The position numbers and the translations under genes were made by a program. From Actinospineispora eucalypti (lineage in GTDB: Bacteria; Actinomycetota; Actinomycetes; Mycobacteriales; Pseudonocardiaceae), in assembly GCA_014208095.1 (NCBI GenBank), contig JACHMT010000001.1, positions 2,790,001 to 2,854,000 on the forward strand: 64,000 nt of DNA. The letters run 5' to 3'. Below are positions 24,671-33,420 of the stretch, piece after piece. A model generated the notes under the pieces. It searched no databases. It saw only the letters and a list, made by a program, of their open reading frames with translations, and was not told the DNA's origin. Positions within the stretch are counted from its first letter, which is position 1; every line of letters begins with the position of its first letter.

Positions 24671-27016
24671 GTGGATTCATGGCGGTTGGTCGAACCAACG
24701 TTGGACATCGACCTCTTGGCCCAGACCGAGTCTCTGTTCGCCCTGTCGAACGGGCACATCGGGTTACGCGGCAACCTCGACGAGGGTGAGCCGCACTCGT
24801 TGCCCGGGACCTACCTGAACTCGCTGTACGAGCTGCGCCCGTTGCCCTACGCGGAGGCCGGTTACGGCTATCCGGAGTCCGGGCAGAGCGTGATCAACGT
24901 GACCAACGGCAAGCTGATCCGGCTGCTGGTGGACGACGAGCCGTTCGACGTGCGCTACGGCGAGCTGCACCGGCACGAGCGCACCCTGGACTTCCGGGAC
25001 GGCGTGCTGCGCCGCGACCTGGAGTGGACCAGCCCCGCGGGGCAACGCGTGCGGGTGTGCAGCACCCGGATGGTGTCGTTCGTGCAGCGCTCGATCGTGG
25101 CCATCCAGTACGAGGTGACCCCGGTGGACGCGCCGGCGCGGATCGTGCTGCAGTCCGAGCTGGTGGCCAACGAGCAGCTGCCCCCGCCCGGCAACGACCC
25201 CCGGCTGGCCGCGCTGATGGAGGCGCCGCTGGAGCCGGAGGAGACGTACCCCAACCACACCGGGGTGCTGCTGGTGCACCGCACCCGGCACAGCGCGCTG
25301 CGCATGGCTTCGATGATGGAGCACATCTGGGACGGTGACGACGACGTACTGGTCACCACCGATGCGCACCCGGACGCCGGCAGCGTCACGCTGAGCACCA
25401 CGCTGGAGCCGGGGCAGCGGTTCCGGCTGGTCAAGCTGATCGGGTACGGCTGGTCCAGCCAGCGGTCCCGGCCGGCGGTGCGCAGCCAGGTGATGGCGGC
25501 GGTGACGGCGGCCAAGCACAGCGGCTGGGACGGGCTGCTGGCCGAGCAGCGCAGGTACCTGGACGAGTTCTGGGCGCGGGCCGACGTCCGGCTGGACGGC
25601 GACGAGCGGATGCAGCAGGCCATCCGGTTCTCCCTGTTCCACGTGCTGCAGGCGGGGGCGCGAGCCGAGCAGCGGGCCATCCCGGCGAAGGGGCTGACCG
25701 GCTCGGGCTACGACGGCCACACCTTCTGGGACACCGAGACCTTCCTTCTGCCGGTGCTCACCTACACCGCGCCGCAGGCGGCGAAGGACTCGCTGCGCTG
25801 GCGGCACAGCACGCTGGACCTGGCCCGGGAACGGGCCACGCAGCTCGGCCACACCGGTGCCACCTTCCCCTGGCGGACCATCCGGGGGCAGGAGTGCTCG
25901 GGCTACTGGCCGGCCGGCACCGCCGCGTACCACATCAACGCGGATGTCTCGGACGCCGTGCTCCGGTATGTGAACGCCACCGAGGACCTGGACTTCGAGC
26001 GGGACTACGGCCTGGAGATCCTGGTGGAGACCGCACGGATGTGGATCTCGCTCGGGCACTTCGACGCGGCCGGCCGGTTCCGGATCGACGGGGTCACCGG
26101 CCCGGACGAGTACAGCGCGCTGGCCGACAACAACGTCTACACCAACCTGATGGCGCAGCGGAACCTGCGCGGTGCCGCCCGGGTGGCCAAGGCGTACCCG
26201 GACAAGGCCGGCGAGTTCTCCGTGACCGGCGCCGAGCTGGACCAGTGGAGCCGGGCCGCCGAGTCGATGTACGTGCCGTTCGACGAGCGGCTGGGGGTGC
26301 ACCCGCAGGCCACCGGGTTCACCGACCACGAGCGCTGGGACTTCGACAACACGCCGAAGGAGAAGTACCCGCTGCTGCTGAACTATCCGTACGGGGACAT
26401 CTACCGCAGCCAGGTGATCAAGCAGGCCGACCTGGTGCTGGCCCTGCACCTGCGCGGCGACTACTTCACCCCGGAGCAGAAGGCGCGCAACTTCGCCTAC
26501 TACGAGGCGCTCACCGTGCGGGACTCCTCACTGTCCGCGTGCACCCAGGCGGTGATCGCGGCGGAGATCGGGCACATGCGGCTGGCCCAGGACTACCTGC
26601 GCGAGGTGGCGCTGACCGACCTGGACGACCTGCACCACAACACCGGCAGTGGCCTGCACATGGCCAACCTGGCCGGCGTCTGGCTGGGCCTGGTCGCCGG
26701 GTTCGGCGGGATGCGCGACCACGACGGGGCGCTCACCTTCGCGCCGCGCCTGCCGGCCGGCTGGACCCGGCTGAAGTTCGGCATGACCTTCCGGGGCCGG
26801 CAGCTGCGGGTCGACATCAGTCCCTCCGAGGCGAGTTACAAGCTGCAGGACGGCGAGCCGCTGACCCTGCGCCACCACGGGCAGAAGGTCACCGCACGCG
26901 TGGGCAAGGCGGTCCGGCACCCGATCCCGCCGGTGCTCACTCCCGCACCGGTGCACCAGCCGCCCGGGCGCCCACCTCTGACGGGGAATCCAGTCTTCCC
27001 CTGGTCGAACGCTTAG
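24671..27016 (+). CDS. glycoside hydrolase family 65 protein (disaccharide phosphorylase type)
   Basis: About 781 residues if GTG 24671 is the start; the frame is open to 24617 and the start is uncertain because no Shine-Dalgarno sequence is visible. It has the GH65 layout: N-terminal beta-sandwich (LDIDLLAQTESLFALSNGH), a catalytic (alpha/alpha)6 barrel and a C-terminal sheet. The general acid Glu lies in GVTGPDEYSAL, and the phosphate-contacting region is near VIKQADLVLA. It closely resembles mycobacterial Rv3401. It should phosphorolyse or hydrolyse an alpha-glucoside such as trehalose, maltose or kojibiose. The usual partner beta-phosphoglucomutase is not adjacent. Confidence 0.9.
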   Translation: MDSWRLVEPTLDIDLLAQTESLFALSNGHIGLRGNLDEGEPHSLPGTYLNSLYELRPLPYAEAGYGYPESGQSVINVTNGKLIRLLVDDEPFDVRYGELHRHERTLDFRDGVLRRDLEWTSPAGQRVRVCSTRMVSFVQRSIVAIQYEVTPVDAPARIVLQSELVANEQLPPPGNDPRLAALMEAPLEPEETYPNHTGVLLVHRTRHSALRMASMMEHIWDGDDDVLVTTDAHPDAGSVTLSTTLEPGQRFRLVKLIGYGWSSQRSRPAVRSQVMAAVTAAKHSGWDGLLAEQRRYLDEFWARADVRLDGDERMQQAIRFSLFHVLQAGARAEQRAIPAKGLTGSGYDGHTFWDTETFLLPVLTYTAPQAAKDSLRWRHSTLDLARERATQLGHTGATFPWRTIRGQECSGYWPAGTAAYHINADVSDAVLRYVNATEDLDFERDYGLEILVETARMWISLGHFDAAGRFRIDGVTGPDEYSALADNNVYTNLMAQRNLRGAARVAKAYPDKAGEFSVTGAELDQWSRAAESMYVPFDERLGVHPQATGFTDHERWDFDNTPKEKYPLLLNYPYGDIYRSQVIKQADLVLALHLRGDYFTPEQKARNFAYYEALTVRDSSLSACTQAVIAAEIGHMRLAQDYLREVALTDLDDLHHNTGSGLHMANLAGVWLGLVAGFGGMRDHDGALTFAPRLPAGWTRLKFGMTFRGRQLRVDISPSEASYKLQDGEPLTLRHHGQKVTARVGKAVRHPIPPVLTPAPVHQPPGRPPLTGNPVFPWSNA

Positions 27017-27373
27017 ACCTGCGCGTTTGGTGCGGGGCGGGTTCTAGGGACGGCTTGGACGGGGACGGTGGGGGGCGGCTCGCCTCCGGCTGCCGGCCGG
27101 CGGTTGGGGCGGTGCGGCTTCGTTACTCACCGTGGTCGGTTGGTGGGGGTCGGCGAGGGCCTGCCGCGCCGAGTGCTGGCTGAGTCCGGTGTTTTCTTGA
27201 TCGAAACCGGACTCAGCTTGCGCTCGATGAACGGGCGCCCGCTGCGGCCCCGCTTGGCGACTACAGGGAGTGAGATCGAGCGCCGAAAACGCAACGGGCC
27301 GGACCCGAACCGAGCCAGATCCTGAGCCGCGCCCGTCCAAGCTGATCTTTAAACCGCCGCCGAACCGAACGAC
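27017..27373. repeat. convergent intergenic region with diverged inverted repeat
   Basis: 357 bp between the convergent GH65 and IlvX-like genes, with no gene. Outer parts are weakly inverted copies of each other (GGCTTGGACGGG near 27050 against its complement near 27338) and a strong hairpin sits in the middle. The layout mirrors the element at 8475-8941. Confidence 0.45.
27179..27217. terminator. hairpin of the TTTC-TGATC-GAA family, copy 3
   Basis: A perfect 12-bp stem GCTGAGTCCGGT / ACCGGACTCAGC encloses a loop with TTTTCTTGATCGAA. It probably ends transcription from both sides. The same loop motif recurs at 34552-34618 and 35541-35604. Confidence 0.75.
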
Positions 27374-28951
27374 TCAGCCCATCGGGGTGAGCACCGCATC
27401 GATCAAGTGAGGGCCGGGTTCGGACCGCGCCCGGGCCAGAGCGGCGGTCAGCTCCTCGGCGGTGGTCGCCCTCGTGGCCGATACGCCCATGCCGGTGGCG
27501 ATGGCCACGAAGTCCAGGTTCGGGCTGCCGATGTCGAGCAGCTTGCTGGCCTTCGGCCCGGGGCCGTTGCTCGCGCCGGGGGTTTCCGCGCCGACCCGCT
27601 CCAGCTCCATGCGCAGGATCGCGTACGCGCTGTTGTTGTAGATCACCGTGGTGATGTCCAGGCTCTCCCGGGCGTGCGTCCAGAGCGCGGAGATGGTGTA
27701 CATCGCCGAACCGTCCGCCTGCAGGCACCACACCGGGCGGTCGGGCGCGGCCACCGCCGCGCCGGTGGCCGCCGGCAGCCCGTAGCCGATCGCGCCGCCG
27801 GTCAGGGTGAGCCAGTCGTGCCTCGGCGCGCCCTCGGTGGCGGCGGGTAGGAAGAAACTGCTGGTGACCGACTCGTCCACCACGATCGCGTGTTCCGGCA
27901 GCAGCGCGCCGATCGCGGCGGCGGCGGTCTCGGCGGTGAGTGCGCCGGTCGGCGCGGCCGGGCGGTTCAGCGGGGCGAGCGGGGCGGTGGTGCCGGGGGC
28001 GACCTCGTCGGCCAGCGCGATCAGTGCGTCGGTGGCCGGGCCGCTTTGGCCGGCGAGGGTGTGCACCTGGCAGCCGTCCGGCACCAGGTCGCTGGGCTTG
28101 CCCGGGTAGGCGAAGAAGGTGACCGGGGACTTGGCGCCGGCCAGGACCAGGTGCTTCGCCCCGCCCAGCTGGTAGGTGGCCATCTCGGCCAGGTAGCCCA
28201 GCCGGCCGACCACCGGCACCCCGGCGCCCCGCTCCAACCGGGTCGGGAACGTCTCGCAGAGCAGCTTGGCCCCGGTCGCCTCGGCGATCCGCGCGGCGGC
28301 GGACAGACCCGGCTCGCGGGTAGCCTCGCCGCCGATCAGCAACACGCCGGGATCGCCCGAGCGCAGTGCCTTGGCGGCCGCCGCCACGGCCTCGCTGACG
28401 TCCGCGCGCGCCACCCCTTGCTCTGCGTGGGAATTTGCAACATTCGGTGCACCCGAAGTCCAGGACACGTCGGCGGGCAGGATCAGCGTGGCCACCTGGC
28501 CGGGTGGGCCGCTCGCGGCGGCGATCGCCGCGCGGGTGTCGGCGGCCACGTCCTCCACCCGCTGGGTGCGCCGCACCCAGCCGGAGACCGCCCCGGCCAG
28601 CGCGTCGATGTCCGACTCCAGCGGCGCGTCGTACTGCTTGTGGTAGAGCGCGTGGTCGCCGACCACGTTCACGACCGGAGTTCCCGCCCGGCGGGCGTTG
28701 TGCAGGTTGGCCAGCCCGTTGCCCAGGCCGGGACCGAGGTGGAGCAGCACGGCGGCCGGTTTGCCGGCCATCCGCGCATAGCCGTCGGCCGCCCCGGTGG
28801 CCACGCCCTCGAACAGCGCGAGCACCCCGCGCATCGCGGGCACGGTGTCCAGCGCCGCGACGAAGTGCATCTCCGAGGTGCCCGGGTTGGCGAAGCACAC
28901 GTCCACGCCGCCGTCCACCAAGGTGTTGATCAACGCCTGGGCGCCGTTCAT
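27374..28951 (-). CDS. ilvX: ThDP-dependent enzyme, acetolactate synthase large-subunit-like (IlvX type)
   Basis: 525 residues from ATG 28951, with AAGGAGGAG upstream. It has the three-domain ThDP fold: N-terminal PYR domain with the catalytic Glu region LALFEGVATGAADGYARMAGK near 46, a central domain, and a C-terminal PP domain with the metal motif ADGSAMYTI...YNNSAY near 420. It resembles the orphan IlvX of mycobacteria more than the biosynthetic IlvB. Real substrate unknown. It follows the FAD-linked oxidase on the same strand, separated by a hairpin that overlaps the oxidase stop codon. Confidence 0.85.
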   Translation of the reverse strand: MNGAQALINTLVDGGVDVCFANPGTSEMHFVAALDTVPAMRGVLALFEGVATGAADGYARMAGKPAAVLLHLGPGLGNGLANLHNARRAGTPVVNVVGDHALYHKQYDAPLESDIDALAGAVSGWVRRTQRVEDVAADTRAAIAAASGPPGQVATLILPADVSWTSGAPNVANSHAEQGVARADVSEAVAAAAKALRSGDPGVLLIGGEATREPGLSAAARIAEATGAKLLCETFPTRLERGAGVPVVGRLGYLAEMATYQLGGAKHLVLAGAKSPVTFFAYPGKPSDLVPDGCQVHTLAGQSGPATDALIALADEVAPGTTAPLAPLNRPAAPTGALTAETAAAAIGALLPEHAIVVDESVTSSFFLPAATEGAPRHDWLTLTGGAIGYGLPAATGAAVAAPDRPVWCLQADGSAMYTISALWTHARESLDITTVIYNNSAYAILRMELERVGAETPGASNGPGPKASKLLDIGSPNLDFVAIATGMGVSATRATTAEELTAALARARSEPGPHLIDAVLTPMG

Positions 28952-28976
28952 TTCTTGCTCCTCCTTCGTCGGAGCT

Positions 28977-29018
28977 CGTGAGTGGCGAGTAGCGCTATGG
29001 CGTTACTCGCCACTCACG
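28977..29018. terminator. hairpin between the oxidase and IlvX-like genes
   Basis: The arms CGTGAGTGGCGAGTA and TACTCGCCACTCACG pair perfectly (15 bp), extended inwards by a G-U wobble and GC pairs, around a short loop. It overlaps the TGA (29014-29016) of the upstream minus-strand gene and lies 26 bp before the downstream start, so it would act as terminator or attenuator. Confidence 0.7.
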
Positions 29019-30393
29019 GGCTGCGCAGCAGCACATCGGGGTTGAGAATGCCTTCGGGGTCGAAGGCGGCCTTGATCCTGCGCATCAGGGCGACCGTCGC
29101 CGGGTCGGTGAGCTCCAGGAAGTAGCGGGCCTTGGCCCGGCCGATGCCGTGTTCGCCGGAGATCAGGCCGCCCAGCTTCATGCTGGCCTCGAACAGCTCC
29201 CGCAGCAGCGCGGAGCGCACCTCGCCGTCGGCCTGGAACACCGCGAGGTGCACGTTCCCGTCGCCGGCGTGCCCGCAGCCGAGCACGTGCGAGCCGTGCC
29301 GCTTGGCGATCTCGGCGGTGATCCGTATGTACTCCGGGATGGTCGCGCGCGGGATCACCACGTCGATGATGTCGTTGGCCCCGGCCGCCTTGGCCGTCCA
29401 GAAGGCCTTCTCCCGGGCTTCCACCAGCTTGCGCGCCGCCGCCCCGGGCAGCACGTAGAGGTCCACCGCCCCGAGGCCGGTGAGCAGCTCACCCAGCTGC
29501 TCGGTGTCCTCGTCCAGCCGGTCCGCGTGCCGGCTGTCCAGCAGCACCAGCAGGTAGGCCTGCGCGGAGTCCCGGACCTCGGCGGGGATACCCAGCTCCA
29601 GCTGTTGCGTGTGGGTGATCGCGGCCATGGTGAAGGCGTCGATGTACTCCAGGATGACCGGCGCCAGCCCGCTGGCCACCACCTTCGGCACCACCCGCGC
29701 GACCTCGTCCACCGTGCGGAACGGGGCCAGCACGGTGGACTGGTGCGGGGGCCTGGGGTAGAGCCGCACGGTTGCCTCGGTGACCAGGGCCAGGGTGCCC
29801 TCGGAGCCGATGATCAGCTGGGTGAGGTCGTAACCGGAGCTGCTCTTGGTCAGCTTGCCGCCGGTGCGGATCACCTCCCCGGTGGGCAGGGCCGCCTCGA
29901 GGCCGAGCACCTGGGTGCGGGTCACCCCGTAGCGCACCGCGCGCATGCCGCCCGCGTTGGTGGCCACGTTCCCGCCCAGGCTGGCGCTCAGCTCGCCGGG
30001 GGAGACCGGGTACACCAGCCCGTGGGCGGCCGTCGCCTCGTCCAGCTGGCTCAGCGTCACGCCGGGCTGGACCACGGCGACGTGGTTCTCCGTGTCGATC
30101 TCCAGGATCCGGTTCATCCGCTCGAAGGAGACGAGCAGCCCGTCCGGGTGCGGCACGGCTGCCCCGGAAAGCCCGCTGCCGCTGCCCCGCGCGGTCACCG
30201 GCATCCGGTGCTCGGTGGCCAGGCGCAGGATCTGCGCCACCTCGGCCGCGTCGGCGGGGCGCACCACGGCGGCCGGCGGGCGGGCGGCGACGGTGAGCGC
30301 CTCGTCGTGGCCGTACTCGGGGGCGATCCGCTCACCGGTGAGCACGTGCTCGGCGCCGACCAGCTCCGCCAGGGCGGCCAGCGGCCGGTTCAC
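29014..30393 (-). CDS. FAD-linked oxidase (GlcD/D-lactate dehydrogenase type)
   Basis: About 459 residues from GTG 30393, which overlaps the OsmC stop as GTGA. FAD-binding PCMH domain near 35-215 (RGSGSGLSGAAVPHPDG; GGNVATNAGG), then a C-terminal FAD-oxidase domain with GCGHAGDGNVHL near 372 and SGEHGIGRAKA near 418, both typical of glycolate oxidase subunit D and D-2-hydroxyacid dehydrogenases. It oxidises a 2-hydroxy acid to a 2-oxo acid. With the downstream IlvX-like enzyme it may handle 2-oxo acids, but this is inference. Confidence 0.9.
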   Translation of the reverse strand: MNRPLAALAELVGAEHVLTGERIAPEYGHDEALTVAARPPAAVVRPADAAEVAQILRLATEHRMPVTARGSGSGLSGAAVPHPDGLLVSFERMNRILEIDTENHVAVVQPGVTLSQLDEATAAHGLVYPVSPGELSASLGGNVATNAGGMRAVRYGVTRTQVLGLEAALPTGEVIRTGGKLTKSSSGYDLTQLIIGSEGTLALVTEATVRLYPRPPHQSTVLAPFRTVDEVARVVPKVVASGLAPVILEYIDAFTMAAITHTQQLELGIPAEVRDSAQAYLLVLLDSRHADRLDEDTEQLGELLTGLGAVDLYVLPGAAARKLVEAREKAFWTAKAAGANDIIDVVIPRATIPEYIRITAEIAKRHGSHVLGCGHAGDGNVHLAVFQADGEVRSALLRELFEASMKLGGLISGEHGIGRAKARYFLELTDPATVALMRRIKAAFDPEGILNPDVLLRSP

Positions 30394-30893
30394 CGCTGGA
30401 CCCGCACCTCGGTCTGGGGCGCGGACCGGATGGTCTGCAGCACCACGCAGTACCGCTCGGTCAGCTTGATCAGCGTGGCCAGCTCGTCGTCGGTGGCCTG
30501 GGTGTCCAGGTCGAAGGCGAGCCGGATCTCCCGGAAGCCGACCGGCGCGTCCTTCGCCACGCCCAGCGTCCCCCGGAAGTCCAGGTCGCCCTCGGCGTGC
30601 ACCTTGCCGGCCACGTCGATGCCGATCGAGGTGGCCACCGCGCGCATGGTCACCCCGGCGCACGCGACCAGGGCTTCCAGCAGCATGTCCCCGGAGCACA
30701 GCTGGGTGCCGTCGCCGCCGGTCGCCGGGTGCAGCCCCGCCTCGGCCAGCGCGGTCGCGGTGCGCACCCGACAGGCGACGCCGGTGCCGTCCAGCTCGCC
30801 GTCGGCGGTCAGCGTGACCACCGCCGATTCCGGTTCCTCCCGGTACCGGGCCTTGAGTGGAGCCTGGGCCTCCCTGAGCGTGTGCGCATCCAT
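30390..30893 (-). CDS. OsmC family protein
   Basis: About 167 residues from ATG 30893 (MDAHTLREAQAP). OsmC/Ohr fold with the second redox cysteine region LEALVACAGVTMRAVA near 92 and the first conserved Cys near LCSGDMLLEAL. OsmC proteins reduce organic hydroperoxides with two Cys; the residues in LCSGD and ACAG fit this. Coupled to the downstream FAD oxidase. The divergent phosphatidyltransferase gene starts 57 bp away. Confidence 0.85.
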   Translation of the reverse strand: MDAHTLREAQAPLKARYREEPESAVVTLTADGELDGTGVACRVRTATALAEAGLHPATGGDGTQLCSGDMLLEALVACAGVTMRAVATSIGIDVAGKVHAEGDLDFRGTLGVAKDAPVGFREIRLAFDLDTQATDDELATLIKLTERYCVVLQTIRSAPQTEVRVQR

Positions 30894-30950
30894 ACCGTGA
30901 GTCTGCCCCAACCCCGGCCGGGTCCGCATCGGCTGTGGGACCCTTCCGGT

Positions 30951-31601
30951 GTGGATGCGGAGAGGGCCGAGGCGTCGGCACCGCCGGTGTCCGGAGGCCC
31001 CGATGTCACCGGGCGGGTGCTCACCGTGCCCAACGTGCTCAGCCTGCTCCGGCTGGCCGGCGTGCCGGTGTTCCTGTGGCTGCTGCTCGGCCCGCACTGG
31101 GACGGCCTGGCGGTGCTGGTGCTGGTGGTGAGCGGTCTCACCGACTGGCTGGACGGCAAGCTGGCCCGCTGGCTCAACCAGTACAGCCGACTGGGTGAAC
31201 TGCTCGACCCCGCCGTCGACCGTCTCTACATCCTGGCGACGCTGGCCGCGTTCCTCATCCGGGACATCGTGCCGTGGTGGGTGGTCGCCGCACTGGTCGG
31301 CCGGGATCTGGTGCTGACGGTGTGCGTGGGACTGATGAGGCGGCGGGGCTATGGCCCGTTCCCGGTCACCTACCTGGGCAAAGCCGCCACTTTCAACCTG
31401 CTCTACGCGTTCCCGCTGCTGCTGTTCGCGCAGGGAACCTCCGAGCTGGCGACGGTGGCCAGGGCCTTCGGCTACGCGTTCACCGCCTGGGGCACCGCGC
31501 TATATCTGTGGTCGGGTGTCGTATACATCATCCAGTTTGCCCGCGCGATGCGCCCTCCGGTGGCGTCCCCGAGCGGGGGAACCGATAGGCTATCCGGGTG
31601 A
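30951..31601 (+). CDS. CDP-alcohol phosphatidyltransferase (PgsA2-like)
   Basis: About 216 residues from GTG 30951. The membrane enzyme transfers a phosphatidyl group from CDP-diacylglycerol to an alcohol. The family motif DG-x2-AR-x8-G-x3-D-x3-D is complete in WLDGKLARWLNQYSRLGELLDPAVD near residue 67. About six transmembrane helices follow. The position directly before gcvH and garA matches mycobacterial pgsA2 (Rv1822), although the intervening Rv1823-1825 genes are missing. The alcohol acceptor is not certain (glycerol phosphate or other). Confidence 0.88.
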   Translation: MDAERAEASAPPVSGGPDVTGRVLTVPNVLSLLRLAGVPVFLWLLLGPHWDGLAVLVLVVSGLTDWLDGKLARWLNQYSRLGELLDPAVDRLYILATLAAFLIRDIVPWWVVAALVGRDLVLTVCVGLMRRRGYGPFPVTYLGKAATFNLLYAFPLLLFAQGTSELATVARAFGYAFTAWGTALYLWSGVVYIIQFARAMRPPVASPSGGTDRLSG

Positions 31602-31987
31602 TCCCAGAGGACCTGCGATACACCGACGCTCACGAATGGGTCCGTGCCACGTCAGACGGCACGGTGCGGGTCGGAGTGACCGACTACGCCCAGCGTCAGC
31701 TCGGTGATGTGGTGTTCGTGCAGCTCCCTGAGATCGGTCAGCGAGTCGTCGTGGGCGTGGCGATCGGTGAGGTCGAGTCCACGAAGTCGGTTTCCGAACT
31801 GTTCTCGCCGGTCACCGGCGAGGTCGTGGGGGCCAACGATACGCTCGCCGACCAGCCCGAACTTGTGAACGCGGAACCATACGGCGACGGCTGGATGCTT
31901 GAGATTCGCCCCGATGAGCCGGCCCCCGGCAGCCTGGAAGGATTGCTCGACGCGTCCGCGTACCGCTCCCTGACCAACCAGTCCTGA
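31598..31987 (+). CDS. gcvH: glycine cleavage system H protein
   Basis: 129 residues from GTG 31598, coupled by GTGA to the preceding gene. The lipoyl-carrier protein shuttles the aminomethyl group between GcvP, GcvT and the lipoamide dehydrogenase. The lipoylated Lys is residue 63 in VESTKSVSE, and the N-terminal pattern LRYTDAHEWV and terminal GDGWMLEI are classical. Other gcv genes are elsewhere. Its place in front of garA is conserved in actinobacteria. Confidence 0.96.
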   Translation: MIPEDLRYTDAHEWVRATSDGTVRVGVTDYAQRQLGDVVFVQLPEIGQRVVVGVAIGEVESTKSVSELFSPVTGEVVGANDTLADQPELVNAEPYGDGWMLEIRPDEPAPGSLEGLLDASAYRSLTNQS

Positions 31988-32070
31988 CCATTCGGCCGCG
32001 CGGTAGTTTGGGTTATACCCAGCACCGCCGATCGCGGCCCACCCGACACCGCGCAGGAGGAGACCCCGAG

Positions 32071-32538
32071 GTGACCAGCAGCAACGGGCCCGGTGTGCCA
32101 CCAGAGCGTTCCCCCGAGACGACCTCGGTTTTCCGGGCCGACTTCCTCAGCGAGCACGAAGCCCCGGCGGCGGATCAACCCGTCTCCGGCATCGACGCCC
32201 TGCCTCCGGGGTCGGCACTGCTTGTGGTCAAACGTGGTCCCAACGCGGGTTCTCGCTTCCTGCTCGACCAGGCGACCACCAGCGCGGGGCGGCATCCGGA
32301 CAGTGACATTTTCCTGGATGACGTCACCGTGTCACGGCGGCACGCCGAGTTCCGTCGGGATAGCGGAGATTTCGTGGTTGTGGATGTCGGGAGCCTGAAC
32401 GGCACGTACGTGAACCGCGAGCCGGTGGACACCGCCGTGCTCGCCAATGGCGACGAGGTGCAGATCGGCAAGTTTCGGCTGGTCTTCCTGACCGGCCCGA
32501 GGGACGCCGGTCAGGGGGCCGCTCAGGGGCACGGGTGA
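32071..32538 (+). CDS. garA: FHA-domain metabolic regulator GarA/OdhI
   Basis: About 155 residues from GTG 32071, with AGGAGGAG upstream. The N-terminal phosphorylation motif ETTSVFRADFL (Thr17/Thr18) is the target of PknB/PknG in GarA/OdhI, and the FHA domain follows with GRHPDSDIFLDDVTVSRRHAEF near 72 and NGTYVN. Unphosphorylated it inhibits 2-oxoglutarate dehydrogenase and acts on glutamate metabolism; phosphorylation makes the tail bind its own FHA domain. The next gene overlaps by GTGA. Very confident from motif and gene order. Confidence 0.96.
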   Translation: MTSSNGPGVPPERSPETTSVFRADFLSEHEAPAADQPVSGIDALPPGSALLVVKRGPNAGSRFLLDQATTSAGRHPDSDIFLDDVTVSRRHAEFRRDSGDFVVVDVGSLNGTYVNREPVDTAVLANGDEVQIGKFRLVFLTGPRDAGQGAAQGHG

Positions 32539-33257
32539 CCGCGCCGCAGTGGTCCCGGGGGCGTGGCGCCGAGGAGGGCCGGTGGAGCATCGGCGCGGTG
32601 CTCGACCGTCTGCGCGGCGAGTTCCCGGACGTGACCATTTCCAAGATCCGATTCTTAGAGTCCGAAGGCCTGGTCTCACCAGCTCGCAGCGCCTCCGGAT
32701 ACCGGCAGTTCTCCGGCGAGGACCTGGAGCGACTGCGGTTCGTGCTGGCCGCGCAGCGCGACCACTACCTGCCCCTGAAGGTCATCAAGCAGCAGCTCGA
32801 CGAGCGCGACCAGGAGGCGTCCGGCGAGGCGCGCCCGCTGGTGGCCGTGCCGAGCGGTGCTCCGGACGCATCGGTGGCTCCCAGTAAAGTGCGACTGACC
32901 AGGGAAGACTTGCTCAGCGAGGCGGGTATCGACGTCGCCACGCTGGCCGCGTTGGAGCAGTACGGCATCGTGCGGCCCGGCCCCGCCGGGTTCTACGACA
33001 CCGACGCGGTGGAGTTGGCCCGCACGGCCAGCGCGCTGACCGAGTTCGGGATCGAGCCGAGGCACCTGCGCGCGTTCCGGGCGGCCGCCGACCGGGAGAC
33101 CGGTCTGCTGCAGCAGGTGGTCGGGCCGGTTGCCCGTCAGCGTGACCCGGACGCCGCCGCGCGCGCCGAGGATCTGCTGCGGGAGATGGCCGGGCTGTCC
33201 GTGCGGCTGCATGCCCTGCTGATCCGGGTGGGCCTGCGGGAGGGGCTGCCCCGGTGA
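32535..33257 (+). CDS. ftsR: MerR-family regulator, FtsR/Rv1828-like
   Basis: 240 residues, GTG start coupled to garA. An N-terminal winged HTH (YSIGAVLDRL-type start, SKIRFLESEGLVSPARSASGYRQFS) is followed by a second MerR-like segment (LTREDLLSEAGIDVATLAALEQYGI near 122). This two-part layout is that of mycobacterial Rv1828 and corynebacterial FtsR, an activator of ftsZ. The symbol is assigned by homology and synteny, not by experiment. Confidence 0.88.
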   Translation: MTAPQWSRGRGAEEGRWSIGAVLDRLRGEFPDVTISKIRFLESEGLVSPARSASGYRQFSGEDLERLRFVLAAQRDHYLPLKVIKQQLDERDQEASGEARPLVAVPSGAPDASVAPSKVRLTREDLLSEAGIDVATLAALEQYGIVRPGPAGFYDTDAVELARTASALTEFGIEPRHLRAFRAAADRETGLLQQVVGPVARQRDPDAAARAEDLLREMAGLSVRLHALLIRVGLREGLPR

Positions 33258-33420
33258 ATCGGTCCGGATACGCGGATCGCTTCGTCACGAAGCGCGCGAA
33301 TGGCCGCGCGCCCGTGTAGCGTCTAAGTACCAGGGTCCACCGGATCCAAACCCGACAACAGAATTGCACGCAGGGGCGATCAGGTGGTGCGAGTCCCCGT
33401 CGGGGAGGGAGGCGAGACGC

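Noticed and set aside
31598..31601. Glycine riboswitch in front of gcvH
   Set aside because: gcvH starts inside the stop codon of the preceding gene, leaving no leader for a riboswitch.
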